In this document: piece after piece, positions 26,896 to 36,048 of the stretch
Layout: each line of letters starts with the position of its first letter
How positions within the stretch are numbered: the first letter of the stretch is position 1
NCBI RefSeq assembly: GCF_900168065.1
Contig: NZ_FUZZ01000001.1
Coordinates: 620,001 to 684,000, forward strand
Direction of reading: 5' to 3'
Length of the DNA stretch: 64,000 nucleotides
Source of the DNA: Chitinophaga ginsengisegetis
Lineage (GTDB): Bacteria; Bacteroidota; Bacteroidia; Chitinophagales; Chitinophagaceae
The notes under the pieces: model-generated
The model's database searches: none
Told to the model about the DNA's origin: nothing
Seen by the model: the letters and a program-made list of their open reading frames with translations, nothing else
Position numbers and translations under genes: made by a program

Positions 26896-28077
26896 ATGAA
26901 AAAGTGGCTAATGCCCGCATGCCGGGCTGCTATTGTATTGCTCTGTACCAGCAATCATTTATTTGCCCAACACGAATTTACAGTGCGCGGCGAGCTGGGA
27001 AAAGATCAACAGGGAATGATAAGAATCACTTATTCCAACCGGGGTGAAATGGTGAAAGACTCGGTTAATTTTAAAGATGGCAGGTTCACCCTGAGCGGTA
27101 AAATCACCTCTCCCACTCAGGCTGTTGTCGTTATTAACCCGCTTTACGGACGAATAACCTACGACCAATACATGGCACTGGATCAACAGGAGTTTTACCT
27201 CTCGCCGGGCGTCAATACCATCGAAGGCAAAGCAGGACTCAAAACAGCAAAGATTACCAATGGCAAAGAGCAGGCATCTTTCAGGATTCTCGACAGCCTG
27301 CACCGGCATTTTGAATCCCTGACCGAGGCGCTGATGCGCTCCGGCCAGGCACATTATGAAGCCAAAGACTCTATGGGTGTCCAACTGGTCAGGGATTCCA
27401 TGACGGTGGTGCGCACACAAAGCGCTCTGGCCGACAGCAACTTTATCCTCAGCTATCCGGATTGTTTTGTGGCGTTCGATCTTTTTGTTTTGAGGTATGA
27501 AACCCAGGCGCTGAAACTGCCCGAAGCACAAACTGCGTTCGAGCGGTTTACCGCTCCCATTCGTGAGTCTTACCAGGGAAAGCTGTTCGCAGCCAGGATC
27601 GCAAAAGCCCGGCACCTTGCCCCGGGAACAATGGTTCCTGATATAAACCTGCTCGATACCACCGGGCAGCAGATATCCCTGTCCTCTTTGCGCGGCAAAT
27701 ATGTTCTGCTCGGTTTCTGGACAACGCTTTCCGGCGGGACGCCTGCGTTTATGCAATCTTTAGAGCAGATCCGGCTACAGGTAAATCCTTCCACTCTTCA
27801 AATCTATGCTGTTGGCATTTCGCCGGACTGGAATTTCTGGACGCAAACCTTGTCCCGCCACAAATCTTCCTGGATCAATGTCATTGATCTGGATGGGATT
27901 ACCGGCACCGGTGCGAAAAGTGAAACCGCCAAAGCGTTTGACCTGGGCATTATGCGGCTGCCGCAAGGTTACCTGATTGGACCAGAAGGCAAAATCCTGG
28001 CCGGCGGACTAGCTTTTGACGAACATCTCGCAGCCACCATTCAGTACTTGATAAAACAAAAACAGACAGATAAATGA
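26896..28077 (+). CDS. exported DUF4369/thioredoxin-like protein lacking CxxC, locus i
   Basis: 393 residues. Signal peptide 1-24 (ends HLFAQ). N-terminal DUF4369 beta domain (FTVRGELGKDQQGMIRITY), helical middle, C-terminal AhpC/TSA thioredoxin fold from about residue 245 (LDTTGQQISLSSLRGKYVLL). Where active members have FWASWCGPC, this one has GFWTTLSGGTPAF, so both catalytic cysteines are gone, while the cis-proline loop (RLPQGYLI) is kept. It therefore cannot work as a disulfide reductase; a binding or chaperone role is more likely. The next gene starts inside its stop codon (ATGA). A protein with the same defect stands at the same place in locus iii. Confidence 0.85.
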   Translation: MKKWLMPACRAAIVLLCTSNHLFAQHEFTVRGELGKDQQGMIRITYSNRGEMVKDSVNFKDGRFTLSGKITSPTQAVVVINPLYGRITYDQYMALDQQEFYLSPGVNTIEGKAGLKTAKITNGKEQASFRILDSLHRHFESLTEALMRSGQAHYEAKDSMGVQLVRDSMTVVRTQSALADSNFILSYPDCFVAFDLFVLRYETQALKLPEAQTAFERFTAPIRESYQGKLFAARIAKARHLAPGTMVPDINLLDTTGQQISLSSLRGKYVLLGFWTTLSGGTPAFMQSLEQIRLQVNPSTLQIYAVGISPDWNFWTQTLSRHKSSWINVIDLDGITGTGAKSETAKAFDLGIMRLPQGYLIGPEGKILAGGLAFDEHLAATIQYLIKQKQTDK

Positions 28078-31000
28078 AAAAGCTTTTGTGGATCACAGCA
28101 TTGCTATGCCCGCCTTTAGCACATGCCCAGGTAAAGATGAGTGTACACGGACAAGTCAGGCACCCGGCGGGCACCCGGCAATTGTATTTTTTTGAAAGAC
28201 GGAACCAGATTCCTGTTTTGATAGATTCAGCCAATATCAGTAGTGACGGACAATACATAGCCAACCTGCACCTGAAACGGGAAGGAGCTTACCTGGTGGG
28301 CGACAGAATGGGCGGACAATATGCTTTCTGGGCTACGGGAAAAGACCTGGTGATGGATATTGATGAGCAGGAAATGCCCATTGTTGCGAATGATACCGAT
28401 AACCAGATTGTGCACCAGGTGAATCTGGCCATCGCACAACGAACAAAAGACTACGGTACCAATCCACGACAGGCCTTGCAATCTTTCAGTGAAAAACTGA
28501 CGGTGCTGATCCGCGCCAACGCTACCCACCCCGGTGTACTCTATCCGCTAAGTTTCTTCAGTTTTGAAACGGATTCCGCTCTTATTGGCGAGATCCTCCC
28601 AACCCTGTTAAGAAAAAATCCATCTAACGCCGCAGTGAAAGCTTATGCTGCTGCAGCCGTGAGATTACAGCAAGGTTCGCCGGCGCCGGACTTTGATTTC
28701 GTGACCCCAACGGGCGAGAAAAAGAAACTCTCCGCAGCGCTGACCGGATCCAAATACGTGCTGGTAGATTTCTGGGCTTCCTGGTGCGGCCCCTGTCGCT
28801 CCGGCATCCCCGGGATCAAAAAGCTCTACGACGAATATAAAAACAAAGGGCTCGACGTGCTGGCTATTTCACTGGATGCCAAAGAGGAAGAATGGAAAAA
28901 AGCGCTGGCGGAGGAGGAAATGACGTGGCGCCAGGGACGGGTACTGGACAAAGGTGTATACCTGATGGAGACCTACCGTTTCAGCGGCATCCCTTACCTG
29001 GCGCTCTTTGACCAGCAAGGCAAAATTGTGACCGTCAATGTTAGCCACGAAGCACTGGAAAAGAAATTCCTGGAATTGATGGGGCCTCCCGATCCGGTAG
29101 CAGCCACACAAACCGAATACAGCTCACTGGAGGCTGATGATGTTGAAAAAAAGATGATTACAGATGTGCTTTCCCGCAATCTGCAGCCTGAATACGAGAC
29201 CGCGCTCAAGGGAAGTACACAGGAGTCCTTTGTGAAAGCATACACGGACCAGCTCAAAGCAACTGCTGATCTCAAAGGTTTCCAGGCTGGTAAACTATTC
29301 TACTCGTTACCGGATTACTATAGGGAACTTATGAAGCTGTACCGGTCGCCGGTAGCGGATAAATCCAGGGAATATGGCCAGTTGGAAGCAAAACAGCTCC
29401 GTTACCTGCGTTACCTGTTCAATAAACCCCAATATGAAAAATACCTGCGCTACCGCAAAGACCACCCGGTATTGCCGGGAGCTGTACCGCTGGACTCCGC
29501 CGTTAGAACCGGGAAGCTACCTAACGGTTTCACCTACTATATTCGTCGCAATGATCAACCGAAAAACCAGGTACTGATGTACCTGGTCAATAAGGTAGGG
29601 TCCATTCTTGAGCAGGAGCATGAACGCGGGCTGGCTCACTTTATGGAGCATATGAACTTCAATGGTACGCGCCACTTTCCGGGTAACCGGCTGGTGACCT
29701 ACCTGCAAAAGGCAGGCGTTCGTTTTGGTGCAGACCTTAATGCCTATACAAGCTTCGACGAAACGGTATACGAGTTGCCACTTTCCACCACTGATCCCAG
29801 CCTGGTTGATTCAGGTTTATATGTCATGCGGGATTGGGCCAATGCCGCCACACTGGATTCGTTGGAGATTGAAAAGGAACGCGGGGTAGTAGTCGAAGAA
29901 AAGCGCCTTGGAAAAGGGGCGACAGAACGGCTGAGAAATAACTTTTTGCCGATAGTGACTAATCAGTCCCGGTATGCGGAGCGGTTGCCCATTGGTACTG
30001 ATATGGTGCTGAAGAATTTCACCCGCAAAGACCTGGTACAATTTCATCGCAATTGGTACCGTCCGGACTTGCAGGCACTGATCGTGGTGGGTGATATCGA
30101 TGTTGATCAGATGGAAAAGACCGTGCGGAGCATGTTTGCCGATTTGCTTTCCGCTCCCGGTGCTCCTCCGCGAACTCATTATGAGGTACCACTGACAGGT
30201 AAAAATCAATTTTTGGCTCAAACGGATCCGGACCTCACCAATACACAATTACAAATCCTGGTGAAACAGAAGGGCCAGCAGATAAGCTCCGAAGCTGATT
30301 TTATTGCTTCCATGAAGCGGACCCTGTTTAACAGTATGCTTGGCAGAAGAATGCAGGACGAACTCAATCCCCTGCCAGATCCGGGATTCACGTCAATTAG
30401 AGCAAGCGTTCAACCGCTGATGGGTGGGCTCGATGCTTTTTCCTATGATGTGACTGCCAAAGATGGAATGTTAAAACAGGCAGTGCAACAGGGCTGGCGT
30501 TCACTGACCCGCGTGACCAAATATGGCTTTACGCCTGCAGAACTGGACCTGGCTCGCCTCTCCTATCTCCGCTCCCTGGAAAATGCCAGGATGGAAGCAA
30601 GCAAAACACCATCCCGTAGTTATGTATCCGAATACCAGGCTCATTTCTTACATGGTACAGCCAGCCCGGGCCTCGATTGGGAGTACCAGTTTGCAAAAGC
30701 CAATATCGGCGCTCTTACTGTTGCCGATATCAATGCGCTCATTCCCTATTATATTGGGTCCACTAATCAGGATATCCTGATTCAGGCACCGGACAAACAA
30801 AAAGACCAGTTGCCGGATGAAGTAGCAGTACGCCGGTGGCTGAACGAAGTGGCAGAAGAAAATCTGGAACCAGTTAAGGAGGCAGGATCTCCGGTAAAAT
30901 CATTACTGGACCACGACCCAACGCCGGGAAAAATCGTTTCGTCCCGCCGCAACAAACAAATGGGAACCGAGGAACTTACTTTAAGTAACGGGATCAAAGT

Positions 31001-32207
31001 TGTACTAAAGCCTACCCGGTTTAAAAATGATGAGATCAGCTACAACGCATTTGCGCCCGGTGGTACCTCCCGCTACCCTGATTCCATCTACCTGGCTGCA
31101 ACCTTGTCGGCCCGCCTGCTAAGCGGTTTTGGCATCGGCAAATTTAGTCCGGCTGATCTGGCACGCATCCTCAACGATAAAATCGTCAATGCAGGCATAT
31201 ACATTGGTCCCCGCTCCCAGGGCATCTTTGGCAGCGCTTCCACCAAAGACCTGGAAACTGCACTGCAGTTAACCTATCTGCAATTTACCAGTCCGCGGGC
31301 CGACAGCCAGCTGTTCACCAATGCCATCAACAGTATGAAAGCCTCACTGATAAACCGCTATGCCGATCCCTCCAATGTGTTTAGCGATACTATCAATAAT
31401 TTCATGAGTGGTTATAGTCCGCGTAGCGCCACTCCGTCGATTACACAGGTGAATCGTGTAAAGCTGTCTGATATAGTGTCAATTTACCGCGACCGATTCG
31501 CAGACGCTGATGGCTTCACCTTCATATTTGCAGGCAATATCGATAGCATAACGATCCGGCCATTACTGGAAAAATACCTGGGTTCGCTGCCATCCCTGCA
31601 ACATAAACAAAAGGCAATAGATTACAAAGCAACGGTACCTGCCGGCCGCATCACGAAACAGGTATTTAAAGGCAGTGAAGAAAAAGCAACTGTCAGGATA
31701 ATGTTGGGGGGCCAGGACAACCTCACGCCGATGAACAGGTTATTGTTAAATGCTATGGGCGAAGTTTTGCAATATCGCTTACTGGAAAGTCTCCGCGAAG
31801 AAGCCGGAGAAGTGTACAGCCCCTCTGTGCGTACTTCAACGGTGAAATATCCCGTTTCACGATTTGGTATCACCATTTCTTTCGGTTGCGCCCCTGTCAA
31901 TGTCGATCACCTGGTATCATTGGTAGAAAAAGCTATGAAAAAACTTGTAGAAGACGGAACCAGTGCTGAAGATCTGCAAAAATTCAAGACGGCCTTTATC
32001 AAACAAACAGAAGCCGCCCTGAACACCAATGATTTTTGGTTAAGCTATTTGAGTACACAATATGAAAACGGTGAAGATGTAGCTCAAATCAATCATTACC
32101 GTGAATATCTTGATAAACTGACGTCGGCCTCATTTAAAAAAGCGGCGGCCCACTATCTGAGTGGCAAAAACATGATCCGATTCGTGTTATTGCCAGAAAA
32201 GATTTGA
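28074..32207 (+). CDS. fusion of TlpA-like thioredoxin and M16 metallopeptidase, locus i
   Basis: 1377 residues in one continuous frame. Signal peptide 1-19 (ends AHAQ). DUF4369 domain 20-120, TlpA/AhpC thioredoxin domain about 200-345 with active C238-G-P-C241 in DFWASWCGPCRS and cis-Pro loop GIPYLALF, a linker of about 120 residues, then a full M16B peptidase from about 480 to the end. The zinc motif HxxEH is H522-F-M-E-H526 and the distal glutamate lies in IEKERGVVVEE. A second, catalytically silent M16 half follows (LSNGIKVVLKPTRFKNDE onward). Reductase and protease in one periplasmic chain suggests cleavage of disulfide-containing peptides. Last gene of locus i, followed by a terminator. 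Confidence 0.9.
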   Translation: MKKLLWITALLCPPLAHAQVKMSVHGQVRHPAGTRQLYFFERRNQIPVLIDSANISSDGQYIANLHLKREGAYLVGDRMGGQYAFWATGKDLVMDIDEQEMPIVANDTDNQIVHQVNLAIAQRTKDYGTNPRQALQSFSEKLTVLIRANATHPGVLYPLSFFSFETDSALIGEILPTLLRKNPSNAAVKAYAAAAVRLQQGSPAPDFDFVTPTGEKKKLSAALTGSKYVLVDFWASWCGPCRSGIPGIKKLYDEYKNKGLDVLAISLDAKEEEWKKALAEEEMTWRQGRVLDKGVYLMETYRFSGIPYLALFDQQGKIVTVNVSHEALEKKFLELMGPPDPVAATQTEYSSLEADDVEKKMITDVLSRNLQPEYETALKGSTQESFVKAYTDQLKATADLKGFQAGKLFYSLPDYYRELMKLYRSPVADKSREYGQLEAKQLRYLRYLFNKPQYEKYLRYRKDHPVLPGAVPLDSAVRTGKLPNGFTYYIRRNDQPKNQVLMYLVNKVGSILEQEHERGLAHFMEHMNFNGTRHFPGNRLVTYLQKAGVRFGADLNAYTSFDETVYELPLSTTDPSLVDSGLYVMRDWANAATLDSLEIEKERGVVVEEKRLGKGATERLRNNFLPIVTNQSRYAERLPIGTDMVLKNFTRKDLVQFHRNWYRPDLQALIVVGDIDVDQMEKTVRSMFADLLSAPGAPPRTHYEVPLTGKNQFLAQTDPDLTNTQLQILVKQKGQQISSEADFIASMKRTLFNSMLGRRMQDELNPLPDPGFTSIRASVQPLMGGLDAFSYDVTAKDGMLKQAVQQGWRSLTRVTKYGFTPAELDLARLSYLRSLENARMEASKTPSRSYVSEYQAHFLHGTASPGLDWEYQFAKANIGALTVADINALIPYYIGSTNQDILIQAPDKQKDQLPDEVAVRRWLNEVAEENLEPVKEAGSPVKSLLDHDPTPGKIVSSRRNKQMGTEELTLSNGIKVVLKPTRFKNDEISYNAFAPGGTSRYPDSIYLAATLSARLLSGFGIGKFSPADLARILNDKIVNAGIYIGPRSQGIFGSASTKDLETALQLTYLQFTSPRADSQLFTNAINSMKASLINRYADPSNVFSDTINNFMSGYSPRSATPSITQVNRVKLSDIVSIYRDRFADADGFTFIFAGNIDSITIRPLLEKYLGSLPSLQHKQKAIDYKATVPAGRITKQVFKGSEEKATVRIMLGGQDNLTPMNRLLLNAMGEVLQYRLLESLREEAGEVYSPSVRTSTVKYPVSRFGITISFGCAPVNVDHLVSLVEKAMKKLVEDGTSAEDLQKFKTAFIKQTEAALNTNDFWLSYLSTQYENGEDVAQINHYREYLDKLTSASFKKAAAHYLSGKNMIRFVLLPEKI

Positions 32208-32246
32208 ACACCAGGAGAAATGAATGTCGAACATCCATAAAAACCA

Positions 32247-32280
32247 GAAGGGTGGCTTGTCCTGGCCACCCTTCATTTTT
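32247..32280. terminator. bidirectional terminator between loci i and ii
   Basis: 10-bp perfect GC-rich stem (32247-32256 and 32265-32274), 8-nt loop. A T run follows on the plus strand (atttttat), and a T run follows on the minus strand as well. It ends both convergent operons. Confidence 0.85.
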
Positions 32281-32315
32281 ATAATTATATAGCTTCCGAA
32301 ACAGCCGCACGAAAA

Positions 32316-34715
32316 TTAATTCTTCCAGGTTTTCTCTCCCTTCTTCATCTTTCCCAGCGTAACCATATAGTTTTCTTTTTCGCTGCCGGATGCCAGTTCC
32401 ACCGCCTTTTCCATTACCGCAACCGCTTCCTTAGTCTTTCCTGACTTGTGAAGGAGGCCAGCGTAGACATTCATAAACTCCCGGTTGGCGCCATCTTCAG
32501 CCAATGCACGTTTGCTCCAACCCAGTGCCGCGGTAATACAATCCCTGTCAGGGCTGTTCTCAAAAATAGCCCGGGCAAACACATTAAATGTTTCTTTATC
32601 AGTAAAAGCGGGCCCGTACTTTTTCATGTATGCCATAACGCTTTTCTGAAAATTCGGCCAGTCATTTCTGCTCATATAATATTGGGCCTTGAATTTTCCG
32701 ACTACAGGTTCAGCGTGGGCAGGATACTTCGCTGCCACGGATGTTTGAATCGCTTTCCAATCGGGAACCGAACCTGCGGAATTCGTCAACAACGGCATTA
32801 CCTCTTCATTAAAAATAACCTCCTGCACCCTGTTATTCGCAACCCCGGCACCCAGCACTTCGTCTACCCTGTTTCCATAATTCATAAAAATTTCAAACCC
32901 CTTCAGCTTACCCGAAGAAGAAAAGCGATTCAGAAACAGTATATTTTCTTTTGTAAGCAGGTCGTCCTGGGAATTTACATACATATCAGCATACCTGAGT
33001 GCATTGTCTTTTTCCATAACCTGCTGAGACATAATAGCCAGTTTCTTCATCATGTCCGTATTCTTTTTGTCCGACTGCCCGAACTTTTTCACAAGGGTAT
33101 AATATTGTTTTTCCGGGTCTAAGGCATCAGTAGATTTAGTAATAAGACGGTCAGCATCTTCACTTCCCGGAACCCGGTGTACCAGCTCCCCATCCGGCGA
33201 AAAATAAAGGAATGTCGGCATTGACGGGAGTTTATATGTGTTATGAATCATTTGAGCGTCCTTATACCACATTTTTACATAATCATCATCTTTATCAGTC
33301 TTGTCCAACTGCAACTTTACGCAAATGAATTTGTCGTTGAAAAAATCTCCCATTTCTTTCCTCGGAAACAGCTCTTTGATCATTTTAACACAGGGTGCGC
33401 ACCAGGTGGCATAACAGTCCATAAAAATATACTTGTTTTCAGCTTTTGCTTTTGCCTTTACCTGTTCCCACGACAGTGCGTGATCGAAATGTACACCCGG
33501 TCCTTCCGTTGCTGTTTTTGAAGAAAGCAATTCCGACAACCTGACCGAAAGTTCATTATCACGGAGATCCCTGGCGATGATCACGCCGTTTGTATCCAGG
33601 AGGAAGTTCAGTGGGATGCCGGTAATACCATACATTGCTACAACCGGGCTTTCCAGCCCTTTCACATCAGAAACCTGCGTCCAGGGAAGCTGCTCATCAT
33701 GGATGGCTTTCATCCATTTCTCCCTGTTTTCATCCAGGGAAACGCCGAGAATTTCAAAGCCCTTGTTCTGAAAAGCTGCGTAACTCTTTTTCAGATATGG
33801 GATCTGCATACGGCAGGGTCCACACCAGCTTGCCCAGAATTCAATCAACACATATTTCCCGCGAAACGAAGATAATGCCACCGCATTCCCGGCCGTATCA
33901 GGCAAACTGAAAGCCAGCGCAGGATTGCCAGCCACCAGTGAAGCAAGGCCTTTCATCCTGTTGCTGACTGCCACCATATCCGCCCTGTTCCTCAGTTCCG
34001 GCGCTAACGCGGCAACCAGGTTTCCGATTTCACGTGCACCGGATGTTTCTGCCAAAGCAGCCCGGCCTTTTAATATGGCGACATTGATCAATGCCGAAGG
34101 ATGCTGAACGATAAAATCTGACTCGATACTTATCTGCAGCTTTTTCAGACTATCCATCTGCGCAGCATAGAAAGCGATAGAATCAGCTTTTCCGGGAAAC
34201 TCACTGGCCAGCGAAACTTTCAACTGCTTTCTGAATGCATTGCCAAATGCAGTACGTTGCTGTCTCAGGCTATTATCCAGCTTCATAAATGCAGCCATTT
34301 CAACATTTCCCGAGATCACCATATCCTCCAAATCGTTGCCGGACACATGAAGTTTCCCTTCCATGAGATAGAAGTAGCGCGTCTGATTTCCCGCAAGTGG
34401 GTCCGCCGCCCGCTCCGCCTCACTCACCGCTGTCTGCATGGTGAAGTACACGGGAACTATATCGCTTTTTATAGTGCCTTTAAAACTGAATTTCCCGTTC
34501 ACAATCACCGCGCTGTCGCGCAGATAAGCTCCAGGATTCCTGGATCGCTCCACCAGCGAAACTTGCTGAAGCAGAAATATCTTCCCTTGTTTCACCTTTT
34601 TAAAGTTACCACTGATAAAAAATGACTTCTCTCCCTCACCCGCAAAAACTTGAAGGGTGGAAAAAAGGAATGCCAATTTTATCATAACCATGTACAACCA
34701 TATAGTTTTCATCAC
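32316..34715 (-). CDS. double-thioredoxin TlpA-like protein with DUF4369 and TPR-like tail, locus ii
   Basis: 799 residues. Signal peptide at about 1-25 (ends QVFAG), DUF4369 domain (about 30-120), TlpA-type thioredoxin domain with EFWASWCGPCRMQIPYLKK (CxxC near residue 297) and GIPLNFLL, then a second thioredoxin domain of the DsbD-gamma/thioredoxin_7 kind with FMDCYATWCAPCVKM (CxxC near 440) and KLPSMPTFLYF. The last 250 residues are helical and TPR-like (ALRYADMYVNSQDDLL; NVYAGLLHKSGKTKEAV). The first 400 residues are clearly related to the 389-residue protein encoded just upstream. Periplasmic or outer-membrane-facing disulfide reductase with two active sites. Last gene of locus ii. Confidence 0.9.
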   Translation of the reverse strand: MMKTIWLYMVMIKLAFLFSTLQVFAGEGEKSFFISGNFKKVKQGKIFLLQQVSLVERSRNPGAYLRDSAVIVNGKFSFKGTIKSDIVPVYFTMQTAVSEAERAADPLAGNQTRYFYLMEGKLHVSGNDLEDMVISGNVEMAAFMKLDNSLRQQRTAFGNAFRKQLKVSLASEFPGKADSIAFYAAQMDSLKKLQISIESDFIVQHPSALINVAILKGRAALAETSGAREIGNLVAALAPELRNRADMVAVSNRMKGLASLVAGNPALAFSLPDTAGNAVALSSFRGKYVLIEFWASWCGPCRMQIPYLKKSYAAFQNKGFEILGVSLDENREKWMKAIHDEQLPWTQVSDVKGLESPVVAMYGITGIPLNFLLDTNGVIIARDLRDNELSVRLSELLSSKTATEGPGVHFDHALSWEQVKAKAKAENKYIFMDCYATWCAPCVKMIKELFPRKEMGDFFNDKFICVKLQLDKTDKDDDYVKMWYKDAQMIHNTYKLPSMPTFLYFSPDGELVHRVPGSEDADRLITKSTDALDPEKQYYTLVKKFGQSDKKNTDMMKKLAIMSQQVMEKDNALRYADMYVNSQDDLLTKENILFLNRFSSSGKLKGFEIFMNYGNRVDEVLGAGVANNRVQEVIFNEEVMPLLTNSAGSVPDWKAIQTSVAAKYPAHAEPVVGKFKAQYYMSRNDWPNFQKSVMAYMKKYGPAFTDKETFNVFARAIFENSPDRDCITAALGWSKRALAEDGANREFMNVYAGLLHKSGKTKEAVAVMEKAVELASGSEKENYMVTLGKMKKGEKTWKN

Positions 34716-34740
34716 ATCAAAATTTAATTAGGTAATAATA

Positions 34741-35910
34741 TCACTTCAGCAGTTCTGCCAACTTTGCATACAACCCGTCGTTCCTAAGATTGGTCGCTAC
34801 AATAATCCCATTTGGATCGATCAGGAAATTCAACGGAATTCCAGTAACAGCATATTTTGATACAATCTTGCTGCTATGCCCTTTCAGCTCCGACACCTGC
34901 GTCCAGGGAAGCTTGTCCTCATGAATGGCCTTCAGCCATTTCTGCCGGTTGTCATCCAGGGAAATACCCAGAATATCGAAATTCCTGCCTTTGAAGGTTT
35001 CATAACTTTTCATCAGATACGGTGTTTGTGACCTGCAGGGACCACACCAACTCGCCCAGAACTCAACGAGTACATATTTTCCCCGATAAGAAGACAGCGT
35101 CACACTATTGCCCGCTGAATCCGGCATACTAAATTCCAATGCCGGCTTTCCCGGTACCAGCCGGGAAAGCACCAATAATCTTTTTCTGATTACGCGCATA
35201 TCCTCCCTGTTTCTCAACAACGGCGACAAACCGGTCAAAAGCACTTCCATCTCTTCAGCATCTTTCGTGTCCACCACCTCAGTCATCGATCTGAACATAG
35301 CCATACTCAGCAATGATGCAGGATGATCTTTAATAAATAGCTTTTCGGCTTCACGGTATTTATCCGCAAGTTTTTCTGATGCTACCGAATAGGCTGCAAG
35401 CGAGTCCTGTTTGCCGGGAAACCCATTCATCGCACTGATGAGGCGATATTGCGATCCGATGCGGGACAAGGTTGCATTTATCGGCCCGAGTATTCCTTCC
35501 AGGCGCATTAAATCGTCAGCCTCTGCAGTGCCCGCGAACATGATGTCTTCCAGACGGTTGCCGGAAACGACAAGCTTTCCGGGAGACAGGTAAAAATGAC
35601 GGCTGCTCATGCCAGCAAAGGGATTTTCAGCAAGCTGTACTTCCGTTACCGGGACATGCATCGTAAACATCGCAGCAACAATATCATCCTTCAGTATTCC
35701 TTCAAACCGGAACCTGCCATTCACAAGTACCGCACTATCAGCCTCCTGCCCGCTGCGGTATTGTTTCAAAAGAAACACTTTACTTTCCCTTACCTGATGC
35801 AAAGTGCCTTCGATGGTGTAGTTTCTGTTTACAGGGGCCGCGAAAAGACAGACCGCTGTCAGGGAAAATGCGAGTGCAGCAAGCAATCCGCCGGTTAACT
35901 TTTTTTTCAT
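34741..35910 (-). CDS. DUF4369/TlpA-like thiol-disulfide oxidoreductase, locus ii
   Basis: 389 residues. Signal peptide 1-25 (LTAVCLFAAP), DUF4369 domain (YTIEGTLHQVRESKVFLLKQ), helical middle, then TlpA thioredoxin domain with C289-G-P-C292 in EFWASWCGPCRSQ and cis-Pro motif GIPLNFLID. It is anchored in, or released to, the periplasm and presumably reduces disulfides using electrons from an inner-membrane carrier encoded elsewhere. It shares long blocks with the N-terminal half of the following 799-residue protein (for example KAIHEDKLPWTQVSELKG against KAIHDEQLPWTQVSDVKG), a sign of tandem duplication. 25 bases separate the two genes. Confidence 0.92.
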   Translation of the reverse strand: MKKKLTGGLLAALAFSLTAVCLFAAPVNRNYTIEGTLHQVRESKVFLLKQYRSGQEADSAVLVNGRFRFEGILKDDIVAAMFTMHVPVTEVQLAENPFAGMSSRHFYLSPGKLVVSGNRLEDIMFAGTAEADDLMRLEGILGPINATLSRIGSQYRLISAMNGFPGKQDSLAAYSVASEKLADKYREAEKLFIKDHPASLLSMAMFRSMTEVVDTKDAEEMEVLLTGLSPLLRNREDMRVIRKRLLVLSRLVPGKPALEFSMPDSAGNSVTLSSYRGKYVLVEFWASWCGPCRSQTPYLMKSYETFKGRNFDILGISLDDNRQKWLKAIHEDKLPWTQVSELKGHSSKIVSKYAVTGIPLNFLIDPNGIIVATNLRNDGLYAKLAELLK

Positions 35911-36048
35911 TTTCTTCTATTTTCAGATCTGATAATTATTTATTCCCGGGTCGTTTACAAAATAAGGGTATGACCGGCCTCGTTCCGTTCCGTGGTCAGC
36001 AGTCGGGAAGGGCCGGAAACGGACCTTATCACTTTTTCAGTTAAAACC

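Noticed and set aside
28074..32207. The thioredoxin-M16 fusion as two genes joined by a missed stop
   Set aside because: The frame is continuous over a linker of about 120 codons with normal codon use, and both domains have intact active sites, so I take the fusion as real.
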